DNA from: Macrolepiota albuminosa
Lineage: Eukaryota; Basidiomycota; Agaricomycetes; Agaricales; Agaricaceae
Reading direction: 5' to 3'
Assembly (NCBI GenBank): GCA_027475525.1
Contig: JAMWFC010000037.1
Span: 501,419 to 565,418 of the forward strand
Length of the DNA stretch: 64,000 nt
Positions 9,845 through 19,850 of this stretch are shown piece by piece; position 1 is the stretch's first letter; the number at the start of each line of letters is the position of its first letter. A model generated the notes under the pieces. It saw nothing but the letters and a program-made list of their open reading frames with translations. It was not told where the DNA came from and made no database searches. Position numbers and translations under genes: made by a program.

Positions 9845-10489
9845 TCAGTTGCGCTCATCACGCCGCTTCTCAGTTGCGCGATAGCGCCTCAAACGACCAT
9901 CTGTATTGTTCAACACCACTTTCTCCGCCTTCAGCGGCGTACCATTCACAACGACCATGTCGTTCACGAAATCCAGCGACACCTTGTTCTTACGCATGAA
10001 CGGCGTACCGATAATCATGTCATAGCGATCAAAATTCGCTATATCCACATATTCCTTCGTCGACGTTCCTGACGTCTTTATTTTCACCTCCGCGCCAAAC
10101 TGCACCATAGCGTGACTCCCCACAGTCCCCAGCTGGAGCATCAAGGGCTCCTCCAGTTCATGAACGCGAATCGCGTTGACGTGAGCAAACTGGGGCGTAA
10201 TGCCCGTAGTGGTACTCCTGGAGTCCCACAACGTCCATGCCGGATGTCCGTTGACATCAACATACGTGACCAGGCACTCCTTCTCTTCAGGAGTATAGTG
10301 TGGCCGCTGCAACTTATTAGTTGCCTTCTGCAGGGTTACGCGTCTCATTCGGACGCGCTGATCTCCACGGCACTCCGTCAGTGCAAACAGGTGTTCCTCC
10401 TCGTCATCACGAGCATAGTAGTCGCTGTCGTACACATCCACTGCGATGTATTCATCGCCATCAATCTGGACACTCTCAGCGTCATCCAC
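9845..10489 (-). CDS. Element A aspartic protease region
   Basis: A 214-residue frame upstream of pol on the element strand with a retropepsin-like fold: TLWDSRSTTTGITP at about residues 85-98 and a flap-to-end motif DMIIGTPFMRKNKVSLDF near 155. The active site usually reads D-S/T-G; here it is DSR, so the Gly next to the catalytic Asp is Arg (one G-to-A change would explain it). In this family the enzyme would cut Gag-Pol. The change suggests weak or lost activity. It ends about 30 nt before pol and may be joined to it by frameshifting. Confidence 0.7.
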   Translation of the reverse strand: MDDAESVQIDGDEYIAVDVYDSDYYARDDEEEHLFALTECRGDQRVRMRRVTLQKATNKLQRPHYTPEEKECLVTYVDVNGHPAWTLWDSRSTTTGITPQFAHVNAIRVHELEEPLMLQLGTVGSHAMVQFGAEVKIKTSGTSTKEYVDIANFDRYDMIIGTPFMRKNKVSLDFVNDMVVVNGTPLKAEKVVLNNTDGRLRRYRATEKRRDERN

Positions 10490-10544
10490 TTCCGACCCGT
10501 CAGCCTCTGCTTGCAGCTCCTCCTCGGTTTCCTCGACGATTTCA

Positions 10545-10698
10545 TCGTCCTCGTCGTCACTGACGACATCGCTCGGTGCCGCAGCTGTATGGGCCGCTCG
10601 GATGTGTGCCTTAGGAGGGGCTCGTCCTCGTCGTCACTGACGACATCGCTCGGTGCCGCAGCTGTATGGGCCGCTCGGATGTGTGCCTTAGGAGGGGC
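10545..10698. repeat. 77-bp tandem duplication no. 3
   Basis: Second copy at 10622. It separates the Gag zinc knuckle from the protease frame of element A and probably breaks a continuous Gag-Pol frame. Confidence 0.9.
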
Positions 10699-11160
10699 GG
10701 ACACTCCTTAGCGAAATGCCTGCTCCTGCCACAGTTATAGCACGCTGAGGGGTCCCCGGCAGGCCTCCTGGGCCGCTCCTGGAGCCCCAGCGGTTTTGCC
10801 CGCTATACGCGGTACAGGCGCCACCACTCCTCTCGGTGCTACTTGATTCTGACCCGAAAAGGGTCGACTATCCTTTGCTGGCAACTGTCCAGCAGGCTTC
10901 GATCGAGGCCGTTGGCCTCCAGGAATTGTCTTACGAACAACGAATCGCAGATTGCGATTATTCTCCATATCTGTCCGTTTGGCCAGGAAGGTTCCCACCT
11001 TCACTGCCTGACGGTTCACTGGTCCTTGGCGTGAACTACGCTGCTCATAATGGTTTGCAGTCCGTGTCGACTGCTCATAACGGATGGCATACGCCAAGAA
11101 TTCGGTCACAGTATTGACCTCCGGAGACAAATTATCGTCGCGTATCAATGCTCTCCTCAT
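10692..11160 (-). CDS. Element A gag C-terminal part with CCHC zinc knuckle
   Basis: On the element strand the frame continues the capsid-like region, is rich in Arg/Gln/Pro, then gives a zinc knuckle CYNCGRSRHFAKEC at about 10705-10750. The knuckle (C-x2-C-x4-H-x4-C) binds nucleic acid in Gag. The frame is cut from the upstream gag part by the 77-bp duplication at 11091-11244, and the stop upstream of the knuckle implies another small frame change. Confidence 0.6.
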
Positions 11161-11244
11161 GTCTGCTACGCCAAGAATTCGGTCACAGTATTGACCTCCG
11201 GAGACAAATTATCGTCGCGTATCAACGCTCTCCTCATGTCTGCG
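11091..11244. repeat. 77-bp tandem duplication no. 4
   Basis: Second copy at 11168. One mismatch (T at 11149, C at 11226). It splits the gag frame of element A, repeating the peptide RRALIRDDNLSPEVNTVTEF. Confidence 0.9.
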
Positions 11245-11897
11245 GGTATTCCGTCCAGGAATGTCTCGCGGATAGTGTATTCGTCTGGATAGACGGCCAT
11301 ATTCTGTGCATGACCCACAAGGTCATCATAAAAGGTCTGGACGCCAGTCTTAGCGTCATACACTGCCTTTCTAAAGGCATCGCGAGCTTCCTGCATCGTC
11401 GCAGCGTTAACGAACCGATTATACAGTCCTATCAGGACCTCTTTAAATGTCCAGTGCGATTTGTCGCGATTAATGTGGAGAACATGGCGACGGAACCAAT
11501 TCCGAGCCTCTCCTTCCATAAATTCGTGTAGCACGAATATCCTTTCCTGGTCCATGTCGTCTCCACCATAGCAGCAGGCTGCGAGGTGGTAGCACACGTC
11601 CATGGCCCAGTCCTCCAGTTGCAAGAACCTATGTCCTCCAGCGTACGCACGTATGTGCTTACCATCGGATTTACGGGGGCTTACCCCAGCAGGGAACTTA
11701 AATCTGACTCCAAGGGAGTCATCCACCAGACGAGTGAGGCGGTCATGCATATGATCCATATGGATCCTGACCGCTTCATTCATTCCCGGCGTAGTTTCAC
11801 GCAAATCATGAGGTGCGGGCATCGAAAATGCCCGAGGACTGCGAAACAGGTGCTCATTGACCACTCTTTCCGGCCGTGCGGTGGGCTGTTGCCTCAC
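11166..11897 (-). CDS. Element A gag, capsid-like domain
   Basis: The 243-residue frame matches the retrotransposon Gag capsid pattern: Trp-rich helices (LEDWAMDVCYHLAACCYG), the segment EGEARNWFRRHV, then HWTFKEVLIGLYNRFV and KTGVQTFYDDLVGHAQNM. It would assemble the particle shell around element RNA. It is bounded on both sides by 77-bp duplications (11091 and 11886), so its ends are artificial and it should join 10692-11160 and 12217-13650 in one gag. Confidence 0.8.
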   Translation of the reverse strand: MRQQPTARPERVVNEHLFRSPRAFSMPAPHDLRETTPGMNEAVRIHMDHMHDRLTRLVDDSLGVRFKFPAGVSPRKSDGKHIRAYAGGHRFLQLEDWAMDVCYHLAACCYGGDDMDQERIFVLHEFMEGEARNWFRRHVLHINRDKSHWTFKEVLIGLYNRFVNAATMQEARDAFRKAVYDAKTGVQTFYDDLVGHAQNMAVYPDEYTIRETFLDGIPADMRRALIRDDNLSPEVNTVTEFLA

Positions 11898-12039
11898 TTG
11901 TTGCTCTGCTGGTAATCCACCAGCCTGCCTGCCCCTGTCACGACGATTATTATTGTCCTGATCTGTTGCCTCACTTGTTGCTCTGCTGGTAATCCACCAG
12001 CCTGCCTGCCCCTGTCACGACGATTATTATTGTCCTGAT
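11886..12039. repeat. 77-bp tandem duplication no. 5
   Basis: Second copy at 11963. Separates the capsid frame from the N-terminal gag frame in element A. Confidence 0.9.
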
Positions 12040-12175
12040 CGTCATTCCTACGATCACATCTCCACCGTTGTGATTGCGACGATTTGGCTCCCTCCGTTCG
12101 TAGTGACCACTACTGTCGTCACTACCACCCAGGATCTCTGTCCGGTTCAGCAGTCCGAGCCGCGAATTGTCGCCG

Positions 12176-12329
12176 CATGTCATTGACAGGCGTTACGCCC
12201 TCACGCCCTTCAAAGACTACCCCCTGGTCGTCAATGAACGACTCACCATGATCATGTCATTGACAGGCGTTACGCCCTCACGCCCTTCAAAGACTACCCC
12301 CTGGTCGTCAATGAACGACTCACCATGAT
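12176..12329. repeat. 77-bp tandem duplication no. 6
   Basis: Second copy at 12253. It ends the N-terminal gag frame early, repeating the peptide GREGVTPVNDM in a second frame. Confidence 0.9.
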
Positions 12330-13650
12330 CATGCAAGTCCTGGTTGCGTATCCTTTGGTAATTGACGCGTTCATTCCAGTTGTCCACTAGGTGGACGCGT
12401 CGCACTACGCGTCGTGGTCGCGTTCGCTCCTCAAGAATGTGGACTTCGTCCACCTCTTCCTTGATTGTAACTTGCTTACGAGGTGTCTTAACCTCCTGCA
12501 CTGCAAGTGCTGCCTCTGGCTCTGCCGGAGTCGTCGTTACAGTCTCCACCTCAGACAATGCCTGCTGAGGCACTCCGCTAACAATGCGTTGATGATTTGC
12601 GGCGTTCTGGCGCCGAATGTAGTCTTGCTGAGACTCATCAGCCTGACGAGGCGCATTGAGCAATTCCATCGCGTCTGCGATTAGTGGCGCTCGCCTGCGC
12701 ACACTCATCTCACATTCTACGGAGTCGGCTGGAGTAGCCGTTGAGACTGCTGACCCTCGCGCCGCTTTGCGCTTAAGGTATTCCACTACTTCGAGTTCGA
12801 AGATGCGCACAAACAATTCGATATATTCACTCGAATCTGCCCGGGGTACATCGTGGCTCCTAGCCACCAGCAACTGTAAGTGCTTCACTACATAAAGCTG
12901 AAGACGCTTTCGCGTCGATTCCTTCACGACCGCCGGATATCGGTCCAATACTAGCTGCAACTGGATAGATAAGGTCGAATGCGACCTTTTGCTTTCCTCA
13001 TCATCTGAGGACTCCAACTCGGACTCTAAGTCCATAACTCTCCTGAGGCCGTCATGCCTCACTTGCGGCTGTTTGCCGGCTCGTCGGTGCAACTCTGGAC
13101 TTCCAGGCGTTGTTAACGCCTTGTCCAACCTTACGACATTGTCGTCTTCCCTACTGACCACTATTGCTGGTCCTTGCTTCTGTACTTGTGTTGTCAACGA
13201 CGACGGTCCCGGTTCAGTGGCAGCATTGGCCACATACTCCAAATGCCGTTCCGTAGGTGCAGTCCGGAATGGGGTGCTATGCGCAAACGCGCTGCCTTGT
13301 ACCAATTCCGAGTACTGGGTAACGTCCGGTTGACCCTCCGAGGGAGCTGAAGAGCTCTCGGGCAATACCGGATACATCAGTGAGGGCATTTGACTCGCTG
13401 GCAGCGACACTCCTGAGACCGCGGATCTATCTCCTGGTTTTCCACCAGGTCGTACAATGGACATCATCCGTGATACGGATAGCCCACCAGGCATTCCATA
13501 GCTCGCGCTGACATCGCGAGGAGTCTTTTCGTCCCGCTTTGGCGGGGGTTGGTATGCTGACGCAGATTGCGTCTTCACAACCTGAAGCACAGGTAAGTCA
13601 CCTGCGTCTGCAGCTGAGAACGGAGGGTCCGGATCAAGAGAGCCAGTCAT
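12217..13650 (-). CDS. Element A gag N-terminal region
   Basis: A 477-residue frame beginning MTGSLDPDPPFSAADAG, about 110 nt inside the 5' LTR. It is low in recognisable domains: a Pro/Ser-rich first 230 residues, an acidic patch (DLESELESSDDEESK), then a helical region around LVLDRYPAVVKESTRKRLQ. The same protein is encoded with few changes from 62769 in element F, so it is a conserved part of this element family and not a chance frame. Its function in Gag is not known to me. Confidence 0.75.
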   Translation of the reverse strand: MTGSLDPDPPFSAADAGDLPVLQVVKTQSASAYQPPPKRDEKTPRDVSASYGMPGGLSVSRMMSIVRPGGKPGDRSAVSGVSLPASQMPSLMYPVLPESSSAPSEGQPDVTQYSELVQGSAFAHSTPFRTAPTERHLEYVANAATEPGPSSLTTQVQKQGPAIVVSREDDNVVRLDKALTTPGSPELHRRAGKQPQVRHDGLRRVMDLESELESSDDEESKRSHSTLSIQLQLVLDRYPAVVKESTRKRLQLYVVKHLQLLVARSHDVPRADSSEYIELFVRIFELEVVEYLKRKAARGSAVSTATPADSVECEMSVRRRAPLIADAMELLNAPRQADESQQDYIRRQNAANHQRIVSGVPQQALSEVETVTTTPAEPEAALAVQEVKTPRKQVTIKEEVDEVHILEERTRPRRVVRRVHLVDNWNERVNYQRIRNQDLHDHGESFIDDQGVVFEGREGVTPVNDMIMVSRSLTTRG

Positions 13651-13761
13651 GGAAGCACGTTTTCAGCGTGATGCCAACAGAGAATCGAGAGGTTTTGATG
13701 AGAGTTGCCTAGTCGGTAACAAGCCTAGAGTCTAAAGCCGATAGCAGAAGATTTAAAAAAA

Positions 13762-13937
13762 TGTAACCTGGGGTTACTAGTTAGAACTATCTGTGTATTT
13801 CACACAGTGCTAAATCAGACCGCAATATCGGATTTGACTAGTACTTAGTGCGAAAACAAGACGTTATCTTACGTAATACTCTACTAAATGATTATAGCGT
13901 CGTTGACGCTGATGGTAATACGGATGAGTCCGTTACA
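13762..13937 (-). repeat. 5' LTR of element A
   Basis: 176 bp, same as 3580-3755. On the element strand it is followed by T-rich sequence with no tRNA primer site I can name. Confidence 0.95.
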
Positions 13938-13942
13938 ATTGC
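13938..13942. repeat. Target site duplication ATTGC (right) of element A
   Basis: Copy of 3575-3579. The Ngaro-like A2 sequence resumes directly after it. Confidence 0.95.
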
Positions 13943-14091
13943 GCCATCTCAGTACGAAATATCTAAAGTAAGTTCGTGATGGGAAGGTCGCGTTGGCCCT
14001 TCACTCACTATTTCATGATAGCATTTCTCTAGTGTACTCTTACTCTTACGCTTAAATTCGTCAACCCTCCCTCCTCACCCTGTATAATAGT

Positions 14092-14186
14092 TTAGCTACC
14101 CGTCGCACTTCGCCTCTAGTTTTTTCAATTCACGTGGTCACGCTTTCGCGTGACCGGTTTGGCGCTATAAAACTCTATAACTGCAG
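14092..14186 (+). repeat. Ngaro-like split direct repeat B2
   Basis: Same as 3077-3171 except one base. It should mark the right end of the tyrosine-recombinase element; sequence after 14186 belongs to repeat X. Confidence 0.8.
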
Positions 14187-14640
14187 AGGTATACTAGATT
14201 AACTCCAATGTAGATAGGTTCAAAGAGATCACAAGATTTCTATAGCTCAGATCACACAATAGAACCAGAAGCCATCTTAGATTATCCAGTACTACTAAGT
14301 ATGAAACACAAGAGCTGAAGCTTATGTTAGCTTCAGCAGGAGTAACAAATCAGGGTTGTTACAGAACCAATCACTGCTGGTACTGGAAAGTGTTTCCAGT
14401 GGAAAAAGGTTAAAGAAAGCTGTTATGCTATTTCCGATGTATTAATTTCCCAAAAAAAGAGTCATTTAACAAAGGAAAGTGCCTTTTTCTTTTGAAAATT
14501 GGCACACTGGAAATTGCATGACAGCTTTCTTTTCTAATTTTTCCAATTGGAAACACAATCCGGTGCCAGCAGTGAATGATGACATGAACATTGAAACAGT
14601 CAATTGTGATACCACCATGAACATCTGCACAATACTCGTT
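14187..14640. repeat. Dispersed repeat X, copy 1 (with MITE insertion)
   Basis: Segments 14187-14371 and 14575-14625 match 27838-28035 and 28500-28550 (shared stretches include AAACACAAGAGCTGAAGCTTA and GATGACATGAA). No coding potential recognised. Copy 1 is interrupted at the ...AACCAAT junction by the MITE at 14372-14574, copy 2 by a different sequence at about the same point. Confidence 0.6.
14372..14574. mobile_element. 203-bp MITE with CACTG-type inverted ends
   Basis: Left end CACTGCTGGTACTGGAAAG and right end (complement) CACTGCTGGCACCGG continue as imperfect inverted repeats of about 57 bp ending near GAAAGCTGT(T/C)ATGC. AAT flanks both sides, a candidate 3-bp target duplication. CACTR ends with a 3-bp duplication are typical of CACTA/EnSpm-like DNA transposons, so this is probably a non-autonomous member. 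Confidence 0.75.
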
Positions 14641-14862
14641 TGGTTAGATTTTTTTCTTAGAGTTAAGTGGCTGGGACTTGTTAGGTTGGTTAGAGCTTGG
14701 TTAGTCACATCTTAGGACAAAAATATATGTTGAAGTCTATGCTTGAATCTGGAAGCATTGAATGCAGACACCCAGCGACAAAGTGGCAGGAAAACCAATT
14801 TATTGTTCTACATATCTCCGTGTATCTTTGCCTCTATAATGACCACCTTTATGGCATAGAAC

Positions 14863-16995
14863 TCATGATGCCTCCTCCCCTTCCAATTTTGCTTTCTTTG
14901 CAGCACTGGTGGGGCCTGTTTTCCTCTAACTCCAACATCCAGGCCTCCATCCGGCTCTACCGCCCTCTTCCTCTTCTCACCCACCACTTCAGACTGAAGG
15001 TCCTTAGCCGTACCATCCTTTGTCTCCCTTCCCTCGCGACCACCTGCGCGTCCTCCCCGGCCACGGCCACCACCATCCCTACCGCCTCCACGCCCTCCTC
15101 GACCTCGAGATCCGCCACGCCCGCACTCGCGCCCACGGCCGTTTGAACCGCCGAACGTCGATTCAAGGACAGATTTTGCGCCGTTTTGCGCACGTTCGAT
15201 TTGGAAAGCTTTTTCTGTAGTTTCTGTCAAAAGTAGGGCATTAGTGTCCAGTCCATTTAGCTCGAACGAAGCGGAAGATAAGGAAGATGAGCAAAGGCAG
15301 AGGCCAGAAGATGAAAAAGTAGCAAGCGCAAGCAAAGATTAACGTTTAGACAATTAACTCACCATCAGGAATACTCCATGTCACCTCCTTCGAGTTCAAC
15401 GTCTTGATTGTATCTTTCACGATTTGAACTTCCTCCTCCGTCAACGCTTTATGGAACCCAACGAGCCCCGAATCCTCCTCGCGCGTATACTTAATGTACG
15501 GTGCGCGGCCGCCGAACTTCTCTTTGATCGGGTTCTGTGATAACAATGACGTTAAGAAAACAAGCTTCAGACGAACAGCGTACCTTGATTTCAGACCACG
15601 GCACATTGCCACCACATCCCTCAAACTTCATCGTCGCACCCTTGACAAACAATACGTCCTCCACCTTGACACTTCCAACGCCCTCCTCATTCTGCTGGAT
15701 CAATAATTTTGTACCCATAAACTCCAGGTACACGTCTTTCTTCTCAGCCAGGGCGCCAGAACCGTTTTTGTTTTGCGAGTTGGAGGACTTGGCACGGGCC
15801 ATCTCGCGAAAAGCGTTGAACCCGCGTCCATTGGACATGACCTCGCGGCGGTGGTTGGCGGACTTTCCTGTTAGTCCTTTTTCTTTGATCTTCATCTCAC
15901 AATAGGCTTCCCTGAAACGTGGAATTAGATTATTTAGAGTCTTTAAATTGTAGAATGAGTCGAGATAGGATGAAAAGTGACGTACTTGCTCATAATTAAG
16001 AGCTCCTTGCCCTCGAATGTAGGCTTGGGGTCTGCCTTGAGGAACACATCGACAGTAGCAAAGTCTGCGAAGTCTGCAAAGACAGAATTCTAAGAACCCG
16101 CGTGAACTCCAATCTGAAGAATCGCACGTGAAGGAAACGTACTTTGAATGTCTTATCCTCTGTGCGCCTCATGCGCACCGCATTGATCCTCCCAGACTTC
16201 CTAAAGAAGTCTTCCAACCTCTTCTGTAACGTCGGATCTTCATCTGTGAACCCTTTCTATGTCCACCTCATACTTTAATAACAAGGGAGCACGAAAACAG
16301 ATGTTGAAACTGGACTGCATACGCTCCGCTCTGTTCGCACTTTGGGTTCCCGGACCTCTGTACGACGACGGACGTACTTGCCCTCTTCGTCCACATTAAG
16401 GAAGGTGCTGGTGCGTAGGGCTGAAACGACCCAGTCCATCCCTCTTGCAGAGAGAAGACGGTTTCGATGGGGACCCAATGATCTGGGTCTTTTGTGTGGA
16501 GTGTCCACATAAATCTGGCATAGGTAGTTAGTTAGTTGGGGAAGACACGCATTAAAAATGATGTGAGTGTTGAAAATCAAGGAGCACAAAGTTCGTGTGC
16601 TGGAGAATGAGAAGTGAAAGACAAGATGAGGCACTGCGGGCTGAGCAGATCGCTCGAGAGATAACGCCTGGACACGGTATTTCCTATCCACAATGCATGT
16701 ACTTGTTGTTGAGATTATTATTCAGAGACTCACTTATCATATGGAAGGTTTGAATCCACGAAATAGAACTCAACTTGAGATACCGCACAGTCAAGACGCG
16801 AGATGATCGAACGGCGAAAGACACACTCTGAGCAGCCACTTTTGTCTTTAGCTCCGCATCTTCCTCTCCACTAGCAGCCGTTGCGGCCTCAGCAGTAGTA
16901 GCAGCAGCAGCCGCCGAGGTCGAAGTCTCTGCCTTGCTCTCTTCAGGAAGAGCCGGCGCCTCCGCGGTAGTCATCGTGACATTTTCTTCAGCCAT
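14863..16995 (-). pseudogene. La-type RNA-binding protein (Lhp1-like) with frame breaks
   Basis: Eight exons can be traced with short GT-AG introns: 16995-16827, 16773-16734, 16514-16316, 16256-16143, 16089-15985, 15911-15585, 15534-15363 and 15223-14863. The La motif shows KVAAQ, IEFYFVDSNLPYDK and FMWTLHTKDPDHWVPIETV; RRM1 shows KGFTDEDPTLQKRLEDFF; a second RRM and a Gly/Arg-rich tail ending KKAKLEGEEAS follow. La binds the 3' oligo-U of RNA polymerase III transcripts in the nucleus. Three frame breaks are visible: about 20 nt missing after IETV inside the La motif, about 2 nt missing near 16318, and one indel near 14905 close to the stop. It may be a decayed copy, or these may be sequence errors. 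Confidence 0.85.
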
Positions 16996-17239
16996 AGTTA
17001 TAGAGCTTGATAAATGAGATAAATAGATGGATCAACAAGACACAGTGCTTGATGCGTTTTTAAATGGGCATAAATCGAGCGTCGTCGCGTTAACCCAAGG
17101 ACGACGTTTGGCTCGACGTCAATCTGATTGCATGTACTTGTTGTTGAGAGTATTCTTCACTCATCATATGGAAGGTGTGCATTGCATGAGTCACGGTCGC
17201 TTACAGACCAAACAAGGATACATACGGACTCCAGCTGTG
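16996..17239. other. Intergenic stretch with partial copy of the La exon 2/intron 2 region
   Basis: Bases about 17126-17175 resemble 16691-16747, the end of La exon 2 and start of intron 2 (CATGTACTTGTTGTTGAGA and CTCATCATATGGAAGGT shared). No gene recognised. A second, more decayed La fragment or a local duplication is possible. Confidence 0.5.
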
Positions 17240-19573
17240 ACGGTCTATCGGCACCACAATCATTGCTGCTGCCGTCAACCATACTGGTGCGGCTGCATAT
17301 GACTCCACCGTCATCACCTCGCCTGCTGTACCCAGCGGTCTCGTCAGACAATTCAACTCCAGAGTAGTGCCAAACTCAACCCCAAAGTGGATTGTTCACT
17401 GGTCTCTCCATAGAAATGTCCGTGGTCAATCAAATCTGTGAGTATGGTTCTACAAATTTTGTACGAGGCTCACAAACCTCTTTAACTTCAGTGGGCACAA
17501 ACTCGTCGGTCAACTTGTAACGAATATCCTTCCCAACTTACGATTGTAATTATCACCCTCCTTCAGTTCCCCCTCAATCTCATGGCAAACGTCCAAGAAC
17601 GCTCAGCGCGGGTCAATATACGTGTAGGTGGTAACACCCAGGAGACGGCTCGCATGGTCGACAGCACTCTGGATGGAAAAATCCTTGAAAAGAACATTAC
17701 TGGTGCTTCAAATCCTGTACGTCCTTCATTCAATCTTACATGTCCAGCATCGTGCTGATATGACTTTTATTCAGACATAAACACCGCCACTCATATATTC
17801 TCCAGAACTTCTCTACATGATCCACTCCTGTCAATGTTCATTGGTTCTGAGCTGAATTGATCGACCCGTCATTCAACGATGAAAAGATGTCCCTTTCCTT
17901 TTCCAGGACACCGCTACGAGGCTCGCCATCGCAGCCAAGGGCTTCCAAATCCTCGGTGATCACCTAATGGACATCACGAACTCGATCTTGTACCAACGTC
18001 ATCAGCATTTCACTATTGTGAGTTTGTTCGTGGTCTCGAAAGGATTTGTTGGCTAACATGATACATTTGACAGTACGGACCTTCCAACTACTTTCAAGAC
18101 TTTCGGTACTTATGTTCTTGAAGACATGGCGATCGCTAACCTTCCTGGGCAAAATCTGCTAGTCGGGCCCAATCCTGGACGACTGAAAAAGTATGGGACA
18201 CCGGCTTCATATCGGCCTACAGCCAAAATTAGCATCACTTTCCATCGAAAAGTACGTTTCTCCATTCTTTCCTCCATTCTTCTCATACTGAACTGCCCCA
18301 AAAAACAGCTATCCAACAGACAACTGCGCTGCGTAATTTAACACGGGCGGAACCATTCAAGTTCCCCAAGAAGTCTTCCCCAACTTCCGAAGCCATACCA
18401 CGCAGTACTCCGGCCACAGCATCATCCAAAAGTTCCCCAATTTTACGAACTTTACGAGGTAGAATGGGAAGCGGGTCTATATGATGGAGACCAACACGGG
18501 TTCGTGTGGTGGGTTCCCGGGGATCAGCGATGCCTTTGGATCAGCATTATGGGTCTGGATTATGCGTTCCAGATGGCCTTTAATAATTTTGCGGGTGCGA
18601 TGATACATGTTGGTGGGCAGAAGGTCTTTTACAACGTACGTTTCGCCTTTCGTCATCGAGTCCATCGGAAATTATCAATTCACGGTAATCAATAGCCGTT
18701 CACCCCGCCTCCAACTAACCAGTCGACATTCCATCAATGGACCGTTGGGCCAACGTACTACACCGCCCTCGTAGCCGCCGAGTCTCTTGGTCCTTCGAAC
18801 AACACACAGGTCCTCGATCTTGGCGCAAACGGCGCGAACGACTTCACGCCCTGCTATGGGTTTTATGAGAACGGAGCACCAGTACGTGTGGGGTGCATCG
18901 ATTACATTACAGACCCGTCAGGCACGAACAATCTGAGCGTACAGATTGCGATTGGGGGATCGGGTATCCAGCAGCCGAATCAGAGTCCACCGAGTGTCAA
19001 GGTCAAGGTATAGCCCTTCTTTCATGTATATTTGAACGACGAGATGCTGACCATCAGTGGATAGGTACCTCCTTGCGAGCTCCGTGTCCCAGAAGGGTAA
19101 CTTCACCTGGGCCGGCCAAGTACGTCGTCACTTTCTCTCCTTTCCCGCCGCCCAACTGATCTTGTATACAATGACAGACATTCGGTGACAACTTCGCGTC
19201 CGACGGGCGACCAACCGGCGACATCAACATCACCACCATCGCCTGCGACGGCAACACCAACCTCTGCACGGTCCCCGTACCCGCGCCGTCCTACGCCCTG
19301 ATATACCTCACCGACAGCGCGCTGGACGAACCAGGCGGCGCGGCGATGCAGACGTTCGCGACGACTGTGCAAACGCGCTTCAGGAACACCGCGATGGTCG
19401 ACCAGGCCATGCTCGCGACGTCGAATGGCGGGTATGGGAAGAAGGTGGGCAGCACGAGTGCCGGGAGTAGTAGTGCGGCGGTGAGTGGGAGGACGAGTAA
19501 GGCTCCTGGGTTGGTGTCGGTGCTGGCGCTTTTGGCGGGCTTGGGGGCGTTGCAGAGGGTATTGAGGAGGTAA
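17240..19573 (+). pseudogene. GH79-like beta-glucuronidase with GPI-type C-terminus, broken
   Basis: Recognised by family strings in order: LSIEMSVVNQI, IRVGGNTQETARMVDST, TPPLIYSPELLYMI, LAIAAKGFQILGDHL, METNTGSCGGFPGISDA, then a C-terminal domain (FTPCYGFYENGAP, NFTWAGQTFGDNFASDG) and a tail with a Ser-rich spacer and hydrophobic end (LVSVLALLAGLGAL), as in GPI-anchored fungal enzymes. The acid/base NEP motif is replaced by a degenerate TNSILYQRH, an in-frame TAA precedes TPPLIYSP, and frame breaks occur near 17500, 17850 and 18550. The C-terminal exons look clean. In the family it removes glucuronic acid from arabinogalactan-type glycans outside the cell; this copy is unlikely to be active. 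Confidence 0.8.
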
Positions 19574-19850
19574 TGAGGGTTTGCATATATATATATATAT
19601 TTTTTTTTTTTAATTGTTAGAAAGGGTCGCATTGGAGCGCATAGGAGTGAGCTTGTTTTTTCTTATTTCATGTATTACAGATGTTGGTGGCATCAACTAA
19701 CTGCTTAGAATCTGTCGCTAGAAGTCTGGAATATGTTTCGTTTTATTATATACCTACTTTATACTGTGGACAGTAGCCAAGTAGCTTATAGACCATAAAT
19801 ACTGTGGAAGATTGCTTTGTTCTGATGCTCGTGTCCTGGTACGACTACCA
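19574..19850. other. AT-rich intergenic stretch with (TA)n/(T)n tract
   Basis: A simple repeat of TA units followed by a T run lies at about 19587-19612. Nothing else recognised. Confidence 0.7.

Larger units (their letters stand above)
3580..13937 (-). mobile_element. Ty3/Gypsy chromovirus element A, full length, minus strand
   Basis: The element is 10,358 bp, bounded by two 176-bp LTRs that look identical by eye and start TGTAACGG and end GGTTACA on the element strand. A 5-bp target duplication ATTGC flanks it. In element order (right to left) it has gag, a CCHC knuckle, protease, RT-RNase H-integrase with a C-terminal chromo-like region, and an extra ORF before the 3' LTR. A G-run polypurine tract adjoins the 3' LTR. 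Identical LTRs imply recent insertion into the Ngaro-like element. Six 77-bp duplications inside it are probably assembly errors. A related copy, F, starts at 62482. Confidence 0.95.
1..14186 (+). mobile_element. Ngaro-like tyrosine-recombinase retrotransposon, 5' truncated by window edge
   Basis: An RT-RNase H frame overlaps a tyrosine recombinase frame. They are followed by a 95-bp repeat that occurs twice (3077-3171 and 14092-14186, one mismatch seen), separated by non-coding sequence. A recombinase instead of a DDE integrase, no LTRs, and a downstream repeat pair fit the split direct repeat plan A1-ORFs-B1-A2-B2 of Ngaro/PAT elements of the DIRS order. A1 and any gag would lie left of base 1. 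No methyltransferase domain was seen, which favours Ngaro over DIRS1. Gypsy element A sits inside A2, so the right part of this element is at 13943-14186. Confidence 0.8.

Noticed and set aside
14808..15335. A separate Gly/Arg-rich protein on the minus strand
   Set aside because: It is the last exon of the La gene; the intron acceptor at 15224 and the tail KKAKLEGEE in the next register show this.
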